A DNA stretch of 64,000 nt from an uncultured Roseburia sp. GTDB taxonomy: Bacteria > Bacillota > Clostridia > Lachnospirales > Lachnospiraceae. The DNA lies in the NCBI GenBank assembly GCA_910577925.1, contig CAJTOI010000002.1, positions 124,001 to 188,000 of the forward strand, read 5' to 3'. Position numbers and translations under genes: made by a program. Under the pieces are notes generated by a model that was not told where the DNA came from, ran no database searches, and was given only the letters and a program-made list of their open reading frames with translations. Below are positions 35,301 through 42,699 of the stretch, piece by piece (position 1 is the first letter of the stretch; every line of letters begins with the position of its first letter).

Positions 35301-36226
35301 TCCGCGATAATCTCTCCGGTCGAAACATCCACGACGTCCTCCGCCAAAACATGTCCATTGATGCGGTTGCGGAGCGCCAGCTTTTTATTGAACTTATAGC
35401 GGCCCACTTTTGCGAGGTCATATCTTCTCGGGTCAAAAAACATCGCAGAAATCAGGCTCTCCGCACTCTCGACTGTGAGCGGCTCGCCTGGTCTGATTTT
35501 CTTATATAATTCGAGGAGTCCCTCCTCATAATTGGTCGCGACATCCTTGCCGAAGCTCGCAAGAATCTTCGGCTCCTCACCGAACATATCGATGATTTCC
35601 TGGTTGCTTCCAAGCCCAAGCGCACGAATCAGCACGGTAATCGGCACTTTTCTCGTTCTGTCTACACGAACATAAAACACGTCATTGGAGTCTGTCTCGT
35701 ATTCCAGCCACGCGCCGCGGTTTGGAATTACGGTACAGGAATACAGCGTCTTGCCCACCTTATCGTGTGCAATTCCGTAATAAATACCCGGGGAGCGGAC
35801 TAACTGGCTTACGATAACTCGCTCCGCGCCATTGATTACGAAAGTGCCTGTTTCCGTCATCAATGGAAGGTCGCCCATGAATATCTCATGTTCATTGATC
35901 TCGTCGGTCTCTTTGTTGTGAAGTCTGACTTTCACCTTCAAAGGTGCCGCATACGTCGCATCCCGCTCTTTGCATTCGGGAATCGTGTATTTTACATCGT
36001 CTTCGCACAATGTAAAATCTACGAACTCCAGACTCAGATGGCCGCTGTAGTCAGCGATTGGAGAGATATCGTCGAAAACTTCTTTTAAGCCTTCTTTTAG
36101 AAACCACTGGTAGGAGTCTTTTTGGACTTCTATCAGATTCGGCATCTCTAATACCTCTTTCTGTCTCGAGTAACTCATACGCATGCCTTTTCCAGCTTTC
36201 ACCGGACGTATTCTGTTTTTCTCCAT
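32369..36226 (-). CDS. rpoB: DNA-directed RNA polymerase beta subunit
   Basis: The beta subunit binds template and substrates in RNA polymerase. The 1285-residue protein has the rifampicin-region sequence SQFMDQNNPLGELTHKRR with D, H and S positions of the sensitive type, the GRMCPIETPEGPNIGL loop, and the KMAGRHGNKGVVS motif. The tail is strongly acidic (EEEEPEEDDAEMYDDAED), as is common in Clostridia. It begins behind its own promoter (36305-36334) and a terminator; the usual upstream neighbour rplL is 3.4 kb away because a flagellin-like and an LRR gene intervene. Confidence 0.98.
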   Translation of the reverse strand: MEKNRIRPVKAGKGMRMSYSRQKEVLEMPNLIEVQKDSYQWFLKEGLKEVFDDISPIADYSGHLSLEFVDFTLCEDDVKYTIPECKERDATYAAPLKVKVRLHNKETDEINEHEIFMGDLPLMTETGTFVINGAERVIVSQLVRSPGIYYGIAHDKVGKTLYSCTVIPNRGAWLEYETDSNDVFYVRVDRTRKVPITVLIRALGLGSNQEIIDMFGEEPKILASFGKDVATNYEEGLLELYKKIRPGEPLTVESAESLISAMFFDPRRYDLAKVGRYKFNKKLALRNRINGHVLAEDVVDVSTGEIIAEAGAEVTRSLADDIQNAAVPYVWIQGEARNVKVLSSMMVDLRHYVDCNPRELGITELVYYPILAQLMEENPDVEDLKEAIKKNVHDLIPKHITKDDIYASINYNMHLEYAIGHDDDIDHLGNRRIRAVGELLQNQYRIGLSRLERVVRERMTTLDLDGISPQSLINIKPVTAAVKEFFGSSQLSQFMDQNNPLGELTHKRRLSALGPGGLSRDRAGFEVRDVHYSHYGRMCPIETPEGPNIGLINSLASYARVNEYGFVEAPYRKIDKSDPKNPRVTDEVVYMTADEEDNYHVAQANEALDADGHFVRNSVSGRYLDETQEYEKTMFDYMDVSPKMVFSVATALIPFLQNDDANRALMGSNMQRQAVPLLTTEAPVVGTGMETKAAVDSGVCVVAKKGGVVESAEANQIVIKSDEGTRDVYKMTKFSRSNQSNCYNQRPIVFKGDRVEAGEVIADGPSTSNGELALGKNPLIGFMTWEGYNYEDAVLLSERLVQDDVYTSIHIEEYEAEARDTKLGPEEITRDVPGVGDDALKDLDERGIIRIGAEVRAGDILVGKVTPKGETELTAEERLLRAIFGEKAREVRDTSLKVPHGEYGIVVDAKVFTRENGDELSPGVNQAVRIYIAQKRKISVGDKMAGRHGNKGVVSRVLPVEDMPFLPNGRPLDIVLNPLGVPSRMNIGQVLEIHLSLAAKALGFNIETPVFDGAKEIDIQDTLELASDYVNSEWEDFEAKYKDTLNQGVMDYLYENREHREVWKGVPISRDGKVQLRDGRTGEAFDSPVTIGHMHYLKLHHLVDDKIHARSTGPYSLVTQQPLGGKAQFGGQRFGEMEVWALEAYGASYTLQEILTVKSDDVVGRVKTYEAIIKGDNIPEPGIPESFKVLLKELQSLGLDVKVLDEDRNEVELIETSEYGNTDLNSIISGDKDFAFDDSDAFTKAGFTRQEFDENEELVDIEEEEPEEDDAEMYDDAEDGIFDEE

Positions 36227-36304
36227 TGACGTTTCACCTCTCGTTTTTATATACTACGCCAAAAGCGCGCAATAAGCCTAAAGCACCACAATAGTGCAAC
36301 CTAT

Positions 36305-36334
36305 ATGATACCACAATTGTCAAGAGGCCGTCAA
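36305..36334 (-). promoter_or_regulatory. rpoB promoter
   Basis: Leftward -35 TTGACG (36329-36334), 18-base spacer and -10 TATCAT (36305-36310), giving a leader of about 70 bases. This explains how rpoBC is expressed despite the separation from rplJL. Confidence 0.7.
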
Positions 36335-36354
36335 GAATTATTTTATTTGCTGTC

Positions 36355-36386
36355 AAAAAAGCCGGCAGCGAATCCTCACTGCCGGC
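36355..36386 (-). terminator. Terminator after the flagellin-like gene
   Basis: GCCGGCAG (36361-36368) pairs perfectly with CTGCCGGC (36379-36386) and is followed leftward by TTTTTTG. It insulates rpoB from the flagellin-like gene. Confidence 0.93.
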
Positions 36387-36404
36387 CGTATACCGCCGTT
36401 CCCA

Positions 36405-37181
36405 TTACATAAACATGCGGAACATCCGCGCTTCTTCCTCCTGTGTCTGCTTCCTCTGCATAAAGAACTGATACTGCTGGAGCGTCTCCTTTTTCTTGAG
36501 ATCGGAAATCGCCTTCGGGAAATCCAAATCCTCCAGCCGGCTCTTCGCTCCTGTCGTGTTCAGCAGATAGTTCGTGTTGTTGCTGTACGCATGGTCCAAC
36601 GCGTTCATCTGCGCGCCGCCGTTGCTGCGCGTCGAAGAAATCGATTCGAGCGCTTTGTCGATATCCGAGAGATCAAAATCGCCGGTCACGTCGAAATCTT
36701 CTATCCCGAGCGCCTTTAACGTCGCATCGCCGGTCGAAATCTCCATGCCTCCGCCGTTCGCATCCGTCGCAATATGGAACTCTTTCTGACTTCCGTCCAG
36801 AATGTTCTTCGTGTTAAACGACGTCTGGGATGCGATGTCCGAAATGCCCTGCTTTAACTGGTCAATCTCCATCTGAACCGCCGAGCGGTCCGCATCCGTC
36901 ATGAGAGCCGTGTTGGATGCCTGCACCGCAAGTTCGCGCATGCGCTGCAGATTGTCGGTAATCTGCGCCAGCGCTCCGTCGGATACCTGCAGCATATCCT
37001 TCGCCGAAACGATATTGTTCGTGCCGGCGTCGGTACCGCGTATCTGACTCTCTTCTTTTTGTATGATGGAAAGCTCGGCCGCTCCGTCGGCCGCACTGTT
37101 AATCTTTTTCCCGCTGGCAAAATTGCCGTAATCCGTATAGGATCTTGTATTTTGACTGTATACAGAAGAAATAGCGCTCAT
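36405..37181 (-). CDS. Flagellin-like protein inserted upstream of rpoB
   Basis: This 258-residue protein keeps the N-terminal flagellin region (GKKINSAADGAAELSI, residues 24-39; MLQVSDGALAQITDNLQRMRELAVQASN, 63-90), a short variable middle, and a diverged C-terminal region (KETLQQYQFFMQRKQ). It ends in ARMFRMFM rather than the usual leucine-rich flagellin tail. Flagellins polymerise through both ends, so this may be a minor filament component or a specialised junction protein. AAAGGAG precedes the ATG. Its promoter is of the housekeeping type, not the sigma-28 type. It lies between rplL and rpoB, a place normally without other genes. Confidence 0.85.
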   Translation of the reverse strand: MSAISSVYSQNTRSYTDYGNFASGKKINSAADGAAELSIIQKEESQIRGTDAGTNNIVSAKDMLQVSDGALAQITDNLQRMRELAVQASNTALMTDADRSAVQMEIDQLKQGISDIASQTSFNTKNILDGSQKEFHIATDANGGGMEISTGDATLKALGIEDFDVTGDFDLSDIDKALESISSTRSNGGAQMNALDHAYSNNTNYLLNTTGAKSRLEDLDFPKAISDLKKKETLQQYQFFMQRKQTQEEEARMFRMFM

Positions 37182-37244
37182 AGCATCTGCTCCTTTCTTT
37201 GCTCTCGATAAAAAGGCATTATATTTACCGATAGTTCTATGTAT

Positions 37245-37273
37245 ATTATAAATGAATATAACGTTATTTACAA
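37245..37273 (-). promoter_or_regulatory. Sigma-A-type promoter of the flagellin-like gene
   Basis: Leftward -35 TTGTAA (37268-37273), 17-base spacer and perfect -10 TATAAT (37245-37250). No sigma-28 pattern was found here. Confidence 0.7.
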
Positions 37274-37298
37274 GATGCTAAATTGATTTTTCACGTCC

Positions 37299-39218
37299 TC
37301 AGCGAACCACGACCACCGATTCCCCCAGCACCTCATCATTCGATATCGGGTTTTCCCCGCAGACCACCTGTCTTAAATCCTTTAACCCCGAAAGCGGCGA
37401 GAGGTCCGTCACGTAATTATCCGAAAAATCGATCCGCCGCAATGCCTGCAGGGAGGCCGCAAATTCAATCTCCGTCAGTTCGTTTTCGCAGATACTTAAC
37501 TCCTTAAGCCCTTTGAGCCGGCAGAGGAAATCCAGATTTTCCGTGAGTATCACGTCGTCCCAGTCCACCGAGTAAAAACCTCCGCCGCCGGAAACGCTCA
37601 CGTTTTTGTAGAGCTTTATGTTGTCGATGGAAAGCTCCTCAAGCGTCGTATTCTCCGCGATCCGGTCAAACGCGATCTCGCATTCCATCCCGCTGATATT
37701 GAGGCTTTTGAGCGTAGGCATATTAAAAATTCCCGAGATATCGCCGTAGGTAACGGTTCCGTGCAGGTCAAGGTTTTCCAGGGCGGGCAGGCTTGTGACA
37801 AAACCGTAGTCATGCTCCGTGTATCCGAATGAAGTGCATCTGAGCGTCTTTAAGTTTGTAAGCCCCGCAAAATCCGACGCCGCTCCCGCCGTTCCGCCGT
37901 CGAGTGTCAGTTCCGCCAGCCCGCTCATATACCTGAGATCTCCGGTATCGTCAAAATTCCGCAGACAGAGCTCTTCCACCGCGGTAAGCGGACTTAAATC
38001 GGGCTGCGCGCAGTCATAGGGCAGGTCGAGCGACAGCTTTTTGAGCCCCGTAAGCGCCGATACCGCCGACATCTCTTTCAGCTCGTCGCAGTCTTCAATC
38101 GACAGTTCCTCAAGTCCCGGCGCCTCCCGCAGCGGGTCAAGCGTCAGAAATGCGCCGTCCTCCAGATGAAGCGCCTTTAAATGTTCCATCTTTGAGACAA
38201 AGCCGATGTCTTTGACCGCTCCGCTGCATATCGTCAGTTCTTCGAGCCAGGGCATCATGCCAAATGTCGCAAAGTCCATGCTTCCGTCGTAGATATCCAC
38301 GGAAACCGCTTTCAGCGAAGCCGCACTGACCAGAAGCTTTTCCTCCGCGATTTCATCGCTGTCAATCAGCAGCGTCTCCAAATTCGGAAACCTGTCAATC
38401 CCCGCAAGGCTTACGGGATTACTGCTGATCTCGATTTTTCTTATCTCTTCGGGCCGCTCCATCAGCTCCGCTACCTGCTCTAAGCTGTCAAAATATCCGC
38501 CGATTCCCCATAACGTCAGCCCTTTTAAGTGTTCTTCCCGCAGGGACTGGCCTGTTTTCAACATCTTCAACCCCGTAAATGCCGGAAGGCCCTCAAGCTC
38601 ATAGCCCGAATAATCGTCAGCCGGAAGGCGGACCCAGATAAGTTCCGCCTCCGGGTTTTCAAACGGGTTCTCAAAACTGTAGCCGACTTCTCTGTATTCA
38701 ATCCCGGATTTCAGTTCCAGCCATTGAATTTTTGCAAGTTCCCCCTCCGTGACTTCCTCCGCCGGTTTGCCGTATACGACTTTCACGAAATCCGCTAGGA
38801 CACCGGTAAGTTCTGCTTCCGTCTCGATTTCCCCCGCAGAGTTCTCCTCCGCGGCCGCGGGTATCTGAATTTCCCTGCCGCCCGATATCACGCCGCTCTG
38901 TCCGCTCCCGCTTCCCAAAAAACCGAATATCCTGAGCCAGACTGCCAGCGCACCCAGACATGCCAGGACGACAGCCAGGATACGCGGTGCGGCATTGCTT
39001 TTCGGATTTGCCCGCGGAACATTCCCAAAATAGGGCTGTCCGTACGGCATCTGCTCCTGCATCGGTTTCAGATAAGGAATCTCATCCGCCTTACCGGCGT
39101 TGTCACTCTCAATCGTATACCTGCTGTGGCAGTACTCGCACTCCGCGACATTCGGATTGTCCTCATCTATTTTCAGTGTCCCGCTGCAGGCGGAACATCT
39201 CAGTTCGGTGATCTTCAT
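37299..39218 (-). CDS. Zinc-ribbon, membrane-anchored leucine-rich-repeat protein
   Basis: This 639-residue protein starts with a zinc ribbon (C8, C11, C27, C30) and has one hydrophobic segment at about 76-102 (ILAVVLACLGALAVWLRIF). A large domain of about 16 leucine-rich repeats follows from residue 250 on (units such as LEELSICSG, LKALHLEDG, LKELSICENELTEI). The ribbon is predicted to be cytoplasmic and the LRR domain outside. Such LRR proteins bind proteins or glycans, but no partner is indicated. ATG 39218 has GGAGG eight bases upstream; an ATG nine codons earlier does not. It lies in the rplL-rpoB gap beside the flagellin-like gene. Confidence 0.75.
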   Translation of the reverse strand: MKITELRCSACSGTLKIDEDNPNVAECEYCHSRYTIESDNAGKADEIPYLKPMQEQMPYGQPYFGNVPRANPKSNAAPRILAVVLACLGALAVWLRIFGFLGSGSGQSGVISGGREIQIPAAAEENSAGEIETEAELTGVLADFVKVVYGKPAEEVTEGELAKIQWLELKSGIEYREVGYSFENPFENPEAELIWVRLPADDYSGYELEGLPAFTGLKMLKTGQSLREEHLKGLTLWGIGGYFDSLEQVAELMERPEEIRKIEISSNPVSLAGIDRFPNLETLLIDSDEIAEEKLLVSAASLKAVSVDIYDGSMDFATFGMMPWLEELTICSGAVKDIGFVSKMEHLKALHLEDGAFLTLDPLREAPGLEELSIEDCDELKEMSAVSALTGLKKLSLDLPYDCAQPDLSPLTAVEELCLRNFDDTGDLRYMSGLAELTLDGGTAGAASDFAGLTNLKTLRCTSFGYTEHDYGFVTSLPALENLDLHGTVTYGDISGIFNMPTLKSLNISGMECEIAFDRIAENTTLEELSIDNIKLYKNVSVSGGGGFYSVDWDDVILTENLDFLCRLKGLKELSICENELTEIEFAASLQALRRIDFSDNYVTDLSPLSGLKDLRQVVCGENPISNDEVLGESVVVVR

Positions 39219-39324
39219 GGTCGTTTCCTCCGCGTTTTCTTCCATATAATTTTATTATAACGCGTTTTGCGGAAAAGAAAAAGAGCCGCGCCGCAAAATG
39301 CATCGGGCCTGCCGCCGGTTTTTG

Positions 39325-39500
39325 TTCCGGCGGACTTCGTCGGCTGACTTTGCTTCGAGCAGCTCGTGCAGGCTGCCGCTGATTCTTATTCCGGCGGACT
39401 TCGCTACGAGCTGCTCGTGCAGGCTGTCGCCTATTCTTGTTCATGCGAACTTCGCTACGAGCTACTCACGCAGGCTGACAAAGTCAGCCTGCACGCGGCT
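39325..39500. repeat. Three degenerate tandem repeats upstream of the LRR gene
   Basis: Copies begin at about 39325, 39389 and 39440 and share ACTTCG.TACGAGCTGCTC and GCAGGCTG. The period is 51 bases between the last two; the first has about 13 extra bases. A perfect 10-base hairpin GCAGGCTGAC / GTCAGCCTGC (39470-39492) follows. It is intergenic and no protein is convincingly encoded, though an antisense frame runs through the repeats. Another TATAAT (39254-39259) before the LRR gene lacks a good -35. Confidence 0.75.
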
Positions 39501-39510
39501 GTCGCCGAAT

Positions 39511-39575
39511 GAAAATGAAAAAGGGGTGCGCTCGGCGAGAATAAATTCTCCCGGGCGCACCCCTTTTTCATTTTC
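39511..39575 (-). terminator. Large terminator after rplL
   Basis: A perfect 21-base inverted repeat (39511-39531 with 39555-39575), with a nested GAGAAT/ATTCTC stem, contains GGGGTGCGC and a CCCCTTTTT run. It should stop most rplJL transcription before the LRR gene. Confidence 0.93.
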
Positions 39576-39597
39576 GCTCTGCTCGTAGCTTACGCGA

Positions 39598-39975
39598 TTA
39601 TTTTAATGTTACTTTTGCTCCAACTTCCTCGAGTCTCTTCTTGATGTCCTCTGCAGTTGCCTTGTCAGCCTGCTCTTTTACAACCTTCGGAGCGCCGTCT
39701 ACAAGATCTTTTGCTTCCTTTAAGCCTAATCCGGTTACCTCACGTACAACCTTGATAACCTTAACCTTCTCGGAACCAACCTCGGTCAGCTCTACGTCGA
39801 ACTCGGTCTTCTCCTCGGCTGCTGCCGCCTCGCCTGCGCCTGCTGCCGCAACTACAACGCCTGCTGCTGCAGATACGCCGAACTCTTCTTCACAAGCTTT
39901 TACCAGGTCGTTTAACTCTAATACGCTTAACTCTTTGATAGCATCAATAAACTCTGCTGTTGTTAATTTTGCCAT
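39598..39975 (-). CDS. rplL: 50S ribosomal protein L7/L12
   Basis: L7/L12 forms the flexible stalk that recruits translation factors. The 125-residue protein has an N-terminal dimerisation helix (FIDAIKELSVLELNDLVKAC), an alanine-rich hinge, and the C-terminal domain with TEVGSEKVKVIKVVREVTGLGLKEAKDLVDG-type sequence in overlapping blocks. The start MAKLTTAEF follows GGAGG; the longer frame is rejected. It is the second gene of rplJL, 49 bases after rplJ. Confidence 0.98.
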   Translation of the reverse strand: MAKLTTAEFIDAIKELSVLELNDLVKACEEEFGVSAAAGVVVAAAGAGEAAAAEEKTEFDVELTEVGSEKVKVIKVVREVTGLGLKEAKDLVDGAPKVVKEQADKATAEDIKKRLEEVGAKVTLK

Positions 39976-40024
39976 TTCATTTTCCTCCATTCAAAAATTT
40001 GATCATATCCTGCTGTTTTCGAAA

Positions 40025-40582
40025 CTACTCTGCCGGAGTCTCTGCTGCTTCCGCTGCCGGAGCTTCCTCAGCCGCATCCGCCACGGCCGCGTCGGCCGTG
40101 CCTCCCTGCTCCGCGATCTGATTAAGAACACGCGCAAGGTTGGTAATCGGAGACTGTAAGCTTCCAAGCAGCTTGGAAAGAAGCTCGTCTCTCGACGGTA
40201 TCTGCGAAATTGCTTTCATGCCTTCCTGATCGTAGAAATTGCCTTCCACGACACCGGCTTTGATCTCAAGCGCCGGAGCAGTCTTGGCGAATTTCGCCAG
40301 AACTCTTGCAGGAGCGGTTGCATCTGTTGTGGAAATCGCAAATGCATTCGGTCCTTCGAGAACGTCTTTTAAGCTCTCGAACTCGGTACCCTCAACGGCA
40401 CGGCCGACCAGTGTGTTCTTATATACCTTGTAAGTAACACCGGCTTCTCTCAGCTGACGACGCAGCTGCGTATCCTCTGCAACGGTAAGTCCGCGGTAAT
40501 CAACAACTACGACCGACTGTGCTTCTTTGATGTTTTCAGAAATTTCCTGTACGATAGGCTGTTTTAATTCTACCTTTGCCAC
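40025..40582 (-). CDS. rplJ: 50S ribosomal protein L10
   Basis: L10 anchors the L7/L12 stalk to 23S rRNA and represses its own operon by binding the leader. The 185-residue protein has the conserved SVVVVDYRGLTVAED and a C-terminal helical stalk base (LARVLNQIAEQGG), then an unusually long alanine/glutamate-rich tail. AAAGGAGGTG precedes the ATG. It is preceded by the L10 leader and a perfect promoter, so rplJL is a unit of its own. Confidence 0.97.
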   Translation of the reverse strand: MAKVELKQPIVQEISENIKEAQSVVVVDYRGLTVAEDTQLRRQLREAGVTYKVYKNTLVGRAVEGTEFESLKDVLEGPNAFAISTTDATAPARVLAKFAKTAPALEIKAGVVEGNFYDQEGMKAISQIPSRDELLSKLLGSLQSPITNLARVLNQIAEQGGTADAAVADAAEEAPAAEAAETPAE

Positions 40583-40652
40583 GAATCGTGCACCTCCTTT
40601 TTATTTTTTATATTGCATATAGACGTGAGGCACATGAATCCAAAATCCATGT

Positions 40653-40799
40653 AAAAACCCTCTCCGAAAACGGAGAGGGCCTCAAAATTTCATTCTCATG
40701 ATGACGATGCATCACTAAGTCCCTCGGCAGGCCCTGCGGTTACGCCAGATGGCGCCTGCTGTCTTCGGCAATATTGTGAACATGCCGCATCGGGCATGC
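40653..40799 (-). ncRNA. L10 leader (transcription attenuator)
   Basis: The leader of rplJ contains the hallmark GAAGACAGCAGGCGCC segment pairing with GGGCCTGCC, followed by a terminator hairpin CCCTCTCCG / CGGAGAGGG (40658-40679) and five T's. In this family free L10 binding favours termination. An extra 11-base stem, GTGAGCATGCC / GGCATGTTCAC (with one G-T pair), starts near the 5' end. The pattern is directly visible; the autogenous control follows from the known family. Confidence 0.85.
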
Positions 40800-40805
40800 T
40801 CACAT

Positions 40806-40834
40806 ATTATATTATTTTATATTGCGGCTGTCAA
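40806..40834 (-). promoter_or_regulatory. rplJ promoter (perfect consensus)
   Basis: Leftward TTGACA (40829-40834), 17-base spacer and TATAAT (40806-40811), both perfect, with a start about seven bases downstream at the head of the L10 leader. Confidence 0.93.
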
Positions 40835-40872
40835 CAAAAACTTGCGAGCCCGACTGCACTTTTCCGATTCGG

Positions 40873-41568
40873 CTAGTTTACAATCTTTGTAACGTTTAAC
40901 TTCACGCCAGGTCCCATCGTGGACGCGAGAACCGCGCTCTTGATATACTGACCTTTTAAGCTCGAAGGCTTCGCCTTATTGACAGCACCCATAAGGGTCT
41001 GGAAGTTGTCGCTCAACTGCTCATTTGTAAAAGATGCTTTTCCAACTGGCACGTGGATAATGTTTGTTTTGTCCAATCGATACTCAATCTTACCGGCTTT
41101 GATATCGTTTACCGCCTTGGTGACATCCATGGTAACGGTTCCCGCTTTCGGGTTCGGCATTAAGCCTTTCGGTCCAAGCACACGTCCAAGACGTCCGACA
41201 ACACCCATCATATCCGGTGTCGCAACGACAACGTCAAAGTCAAGCCATCCCTCGTTCTGAATCTTCGGGATCAGCTCCTCACCGCCGACAAAATCAGCGC
41301 CGGCCGCCTGTGCTTCATCCAATTTCGTACCCTTTGCAAACACCAAAACCTTAACGGTCTTACCGGTTCCGTGCGGCAGTACAACCGCCCCGCGGATCTG
41401 CTGCTCTGCGTGGCGTCCGTCGCAGCCCGTTCTGATATGAAGCTCGATTGTCTCATCAAATTTCGCCGTAGCGTTCTTCTTGACCAGTTCAATCGCCTCA
41501 GCCACATCGTACTGAGCGGTTTTGTCAAAAGACTTTACAGCGTCCTGATATTTCTTTCCTCTTTTCAT
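40873..41568 (-). CDS. rplA: 50S ribosomal protein L1
   Basis: L1 forms the mobile E-site stalk and is a translational repressor of its operon. The 231-residue protein begins MKRGKKYQDAVKSF with GGAGG upstream; a 15-residue N-terminal extension in the open frame is atypical and lacks a site. The conserved MMGVVGRLGRVLGPKGLMPNP block is intact. It is the last gene of the rpmG-secE-nusG-rplK-rplA group, separated from rplK by 158 bases carrying repeated hairpins. Confidence 0.97.
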   Translation of the reverse strand: MKRGKKYQDAVKSFDKTAQYDVAEAIELVKKNATAKFDETIELHIRTGCDGRHAEQQIRGAVVLPHGTGKTVKVLVFAKGTKLDEAQAAGADFVGGEELIPKIQNEGWLDFDVVVATPDMMGVVGRLGRVLGPKGLMPNPKAGTVTMDVTKAVNDIKAGKIEYRLDKTNIIHVPVGKASFTNEQLSDNFQTLMGAVNKAKPSSLKGQYIKSAVLASTMGPGVKLNVTKIVN

Positions 41569-41622
41569 TCTAAAAAACCTCCTGGTGGTATTATCGGGAG
41601 AGGGCCCTCCCACTATTCGTTC

Positions 41623-41698
41623 TCACAAAGAACACCGCTTTTGCGTTCCTCAGCTATCCTTCACGAAGAACACTGGTTTTGTGTTCCTCAGCCATTCT
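41623..41698. repeat. Two tandem 38-base hairpin repeats between rplK and rplA
   Basis: Copies at 41623-41660 and 41661-41698 are adjacent and match at 32 of 38 positions. Each forms a small hairpin in the leftward transcript (GAACAC...GTGTTC in one; GAACGC...GGTGTTC in the other) within the 158-base intercistronic gap. They are unlike a terminator and could be an L1- or processing-related element. Confidence 0.85.
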
Positions 41699-41704
41699 TC
41701 TAAT

Positions 41705-41727
41705 GTTTCAACACCGTGTGTTGAAAC
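41705..41727. other. Perfect hairpin at the rplK stop codon
   Basis: GTTTCAACAC (41705-41714) and GTGTTGAAAC (41718-41727) form a perfect 10-base stem with a 3-base loop that touches the rplK stop. No T-run follows. It may stabilise or process the transcript. Confidence 0.75.
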
Positions 41728-42149
41728 TATTCAACAGTTACGCCCATGCTTCTTGCCGTTCCCTCGATCATGCTCATCGCAGCTTCCAGGGATGCCGCAT
41801 TCAGATCCGGCATTTTCAGCTCTGCAATCTCCTGTATCTTTGCTTTGGAAATAGTTGCAACTTTTTCTTTGTTCGGCGCCGCAGAACCGGACTTGATGTT
41901 GCAGGCCTTTTTAATCAGTACCGGCGCGGGCGGAGTCTTCGTCACGAAGCTAAAGCTTCTGTCCGCGTACACGGTAATCACTACAGGGATAATTAAGTCG
42001 CCCTGATCGGCTGTTCTCGCATTAAACTGCTTCGTGAACTCAACAATGTTCACGCCGTGCTGTCCAAGCGCCGGTCCAACAGGAGGAGCCGGTGTAGCCT
42101 TGCCAGCAGGAATCTGCAATTTGATATATCCTTCTACTTTTTTTGCCAT
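41727..42149 (-). CDS. rplK: 50S ribosomal protein L11
   Basis: L11 binds the GTPase-associated centre of 23S rRNA and helps factor binding. The 140-residue protein has the N-terminal PAGKATPAPPVGPALGQHGVNI-type block and C-terminal LNAASLEAAMSMIEGTARSMG. AAAGGAGG precedes the ATG, 14 bases after nusG. Length and motifs are ordinary. It is followed by a hairpin and two hairpin repeats before rplA. Confidence 0.98.
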   Translation of the reverse strand: MAKKVEGYIKLQIPAGKATPAPPVGPALGQHGVNIVEFTKQFNARTADQGDLIIPVVITVYADRSFSFVTKTPPAPVLIKKACNIKSGSAAPNKEKVATISKAKIQEIAELKMPDLNAASLEAAMSMIEGTARSMGVTVE

Positions 42150-42163
42150 TGGAATTGCCTCCT

Positions 42164-42682
42164 TTAATCAATAAGCTTAACATCTGCGAAACTTATTTCT
42201 ACCGGTGTTTCGCGACCGAATAATTCGACATTGATGGTCACACTCTGTTTGCTGTGGTTCATCGTATGAATCACGCCGACGGTGTCCTTCCATACCCCGG
42301 CGGTCACCACAACGGTGTCACCCTCGCCAAAGTCAACCTCAACGCTCTCCGTCTTGATTCCTAACGGTCTCATTTCCATATCGGTAAGTGGTACCGGCTT
42401 GCTCCCCGGTCCGACAAATCCGGTGACGCCACGGGTATTTCTGACAACATACCATGTGTCATCATTCATAACCATATTGATAAGCACGTATCCCGGAAAC
42501 ATTTTCTTTGACACGGATTTCTTTGCTCCGTTCTTCACCTCAACAACTTCCTGCATCGGAACCCGAACCTCCAAAATCTGGTCTTCCAGATGTCTGTTTT
42601 CGATTGTCTTGTCAATGTTTGCCTTTACCTTATTCTCGTATCCTGAATAGGTATGAACAACATACCAGTGTGCCTCTGCCAT
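42164..42682 (-). CDS. nusG: Transcription elongation/antitermination factor NusG
   Basis: NusG couples RNA polymerase to the ribosome and modulates pausing. The 172-residue protein has an N-terminal NGN domain (WYVVHTYSGYENKVKANI; MFPGYVLINMVMND; NTRGVTGFVGPG) and a C-terminal KOW domain (GDTVVVTAGVWKDTVGVIH). The arrangement secE-nusG-rplK-rplA is the normal one. Its ribosome site is GGAGG with a long spacer of 11 bases. Nothing is unusual. Confidence 0.98.
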   Translation of the reverse strand: MAEAHWYVVHTYSGYENKVKANIDKTIENRHLEDQILEVRVPMQEVVEVKNGAKKSVSKKMFPGYVLINMVMNDDTWYVVRNTRGVTGFVGPGSKPVPLTDMEMRPLGIKTESVEVDFGEGDTVVVTAGVWKDTVGVIHTMNHSKQSVTINVELFGRETPVEISFADVKLID

Positions 42683-42699
42683 AAATCACTTTGCCTCCA

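Noticed and set aside
39163..39444. Minus-strand frame through the tandem repeats (NKNRRQPARAARS-like)
   Set aside because: It only reflects the repeated DNA, overlaps the LRR gene and has no ribosome site.
39325..39500. CRISPR array candidate
   Set aside because: Copies abut as imperfect tandem repeats without unique spacers of even size, and no cas genes are near.
41623..41698. CRISPR or integron-like repeat
   Set aside because: Two directly adjacent 38-base copies, no spacer, within a ribosomal operon.
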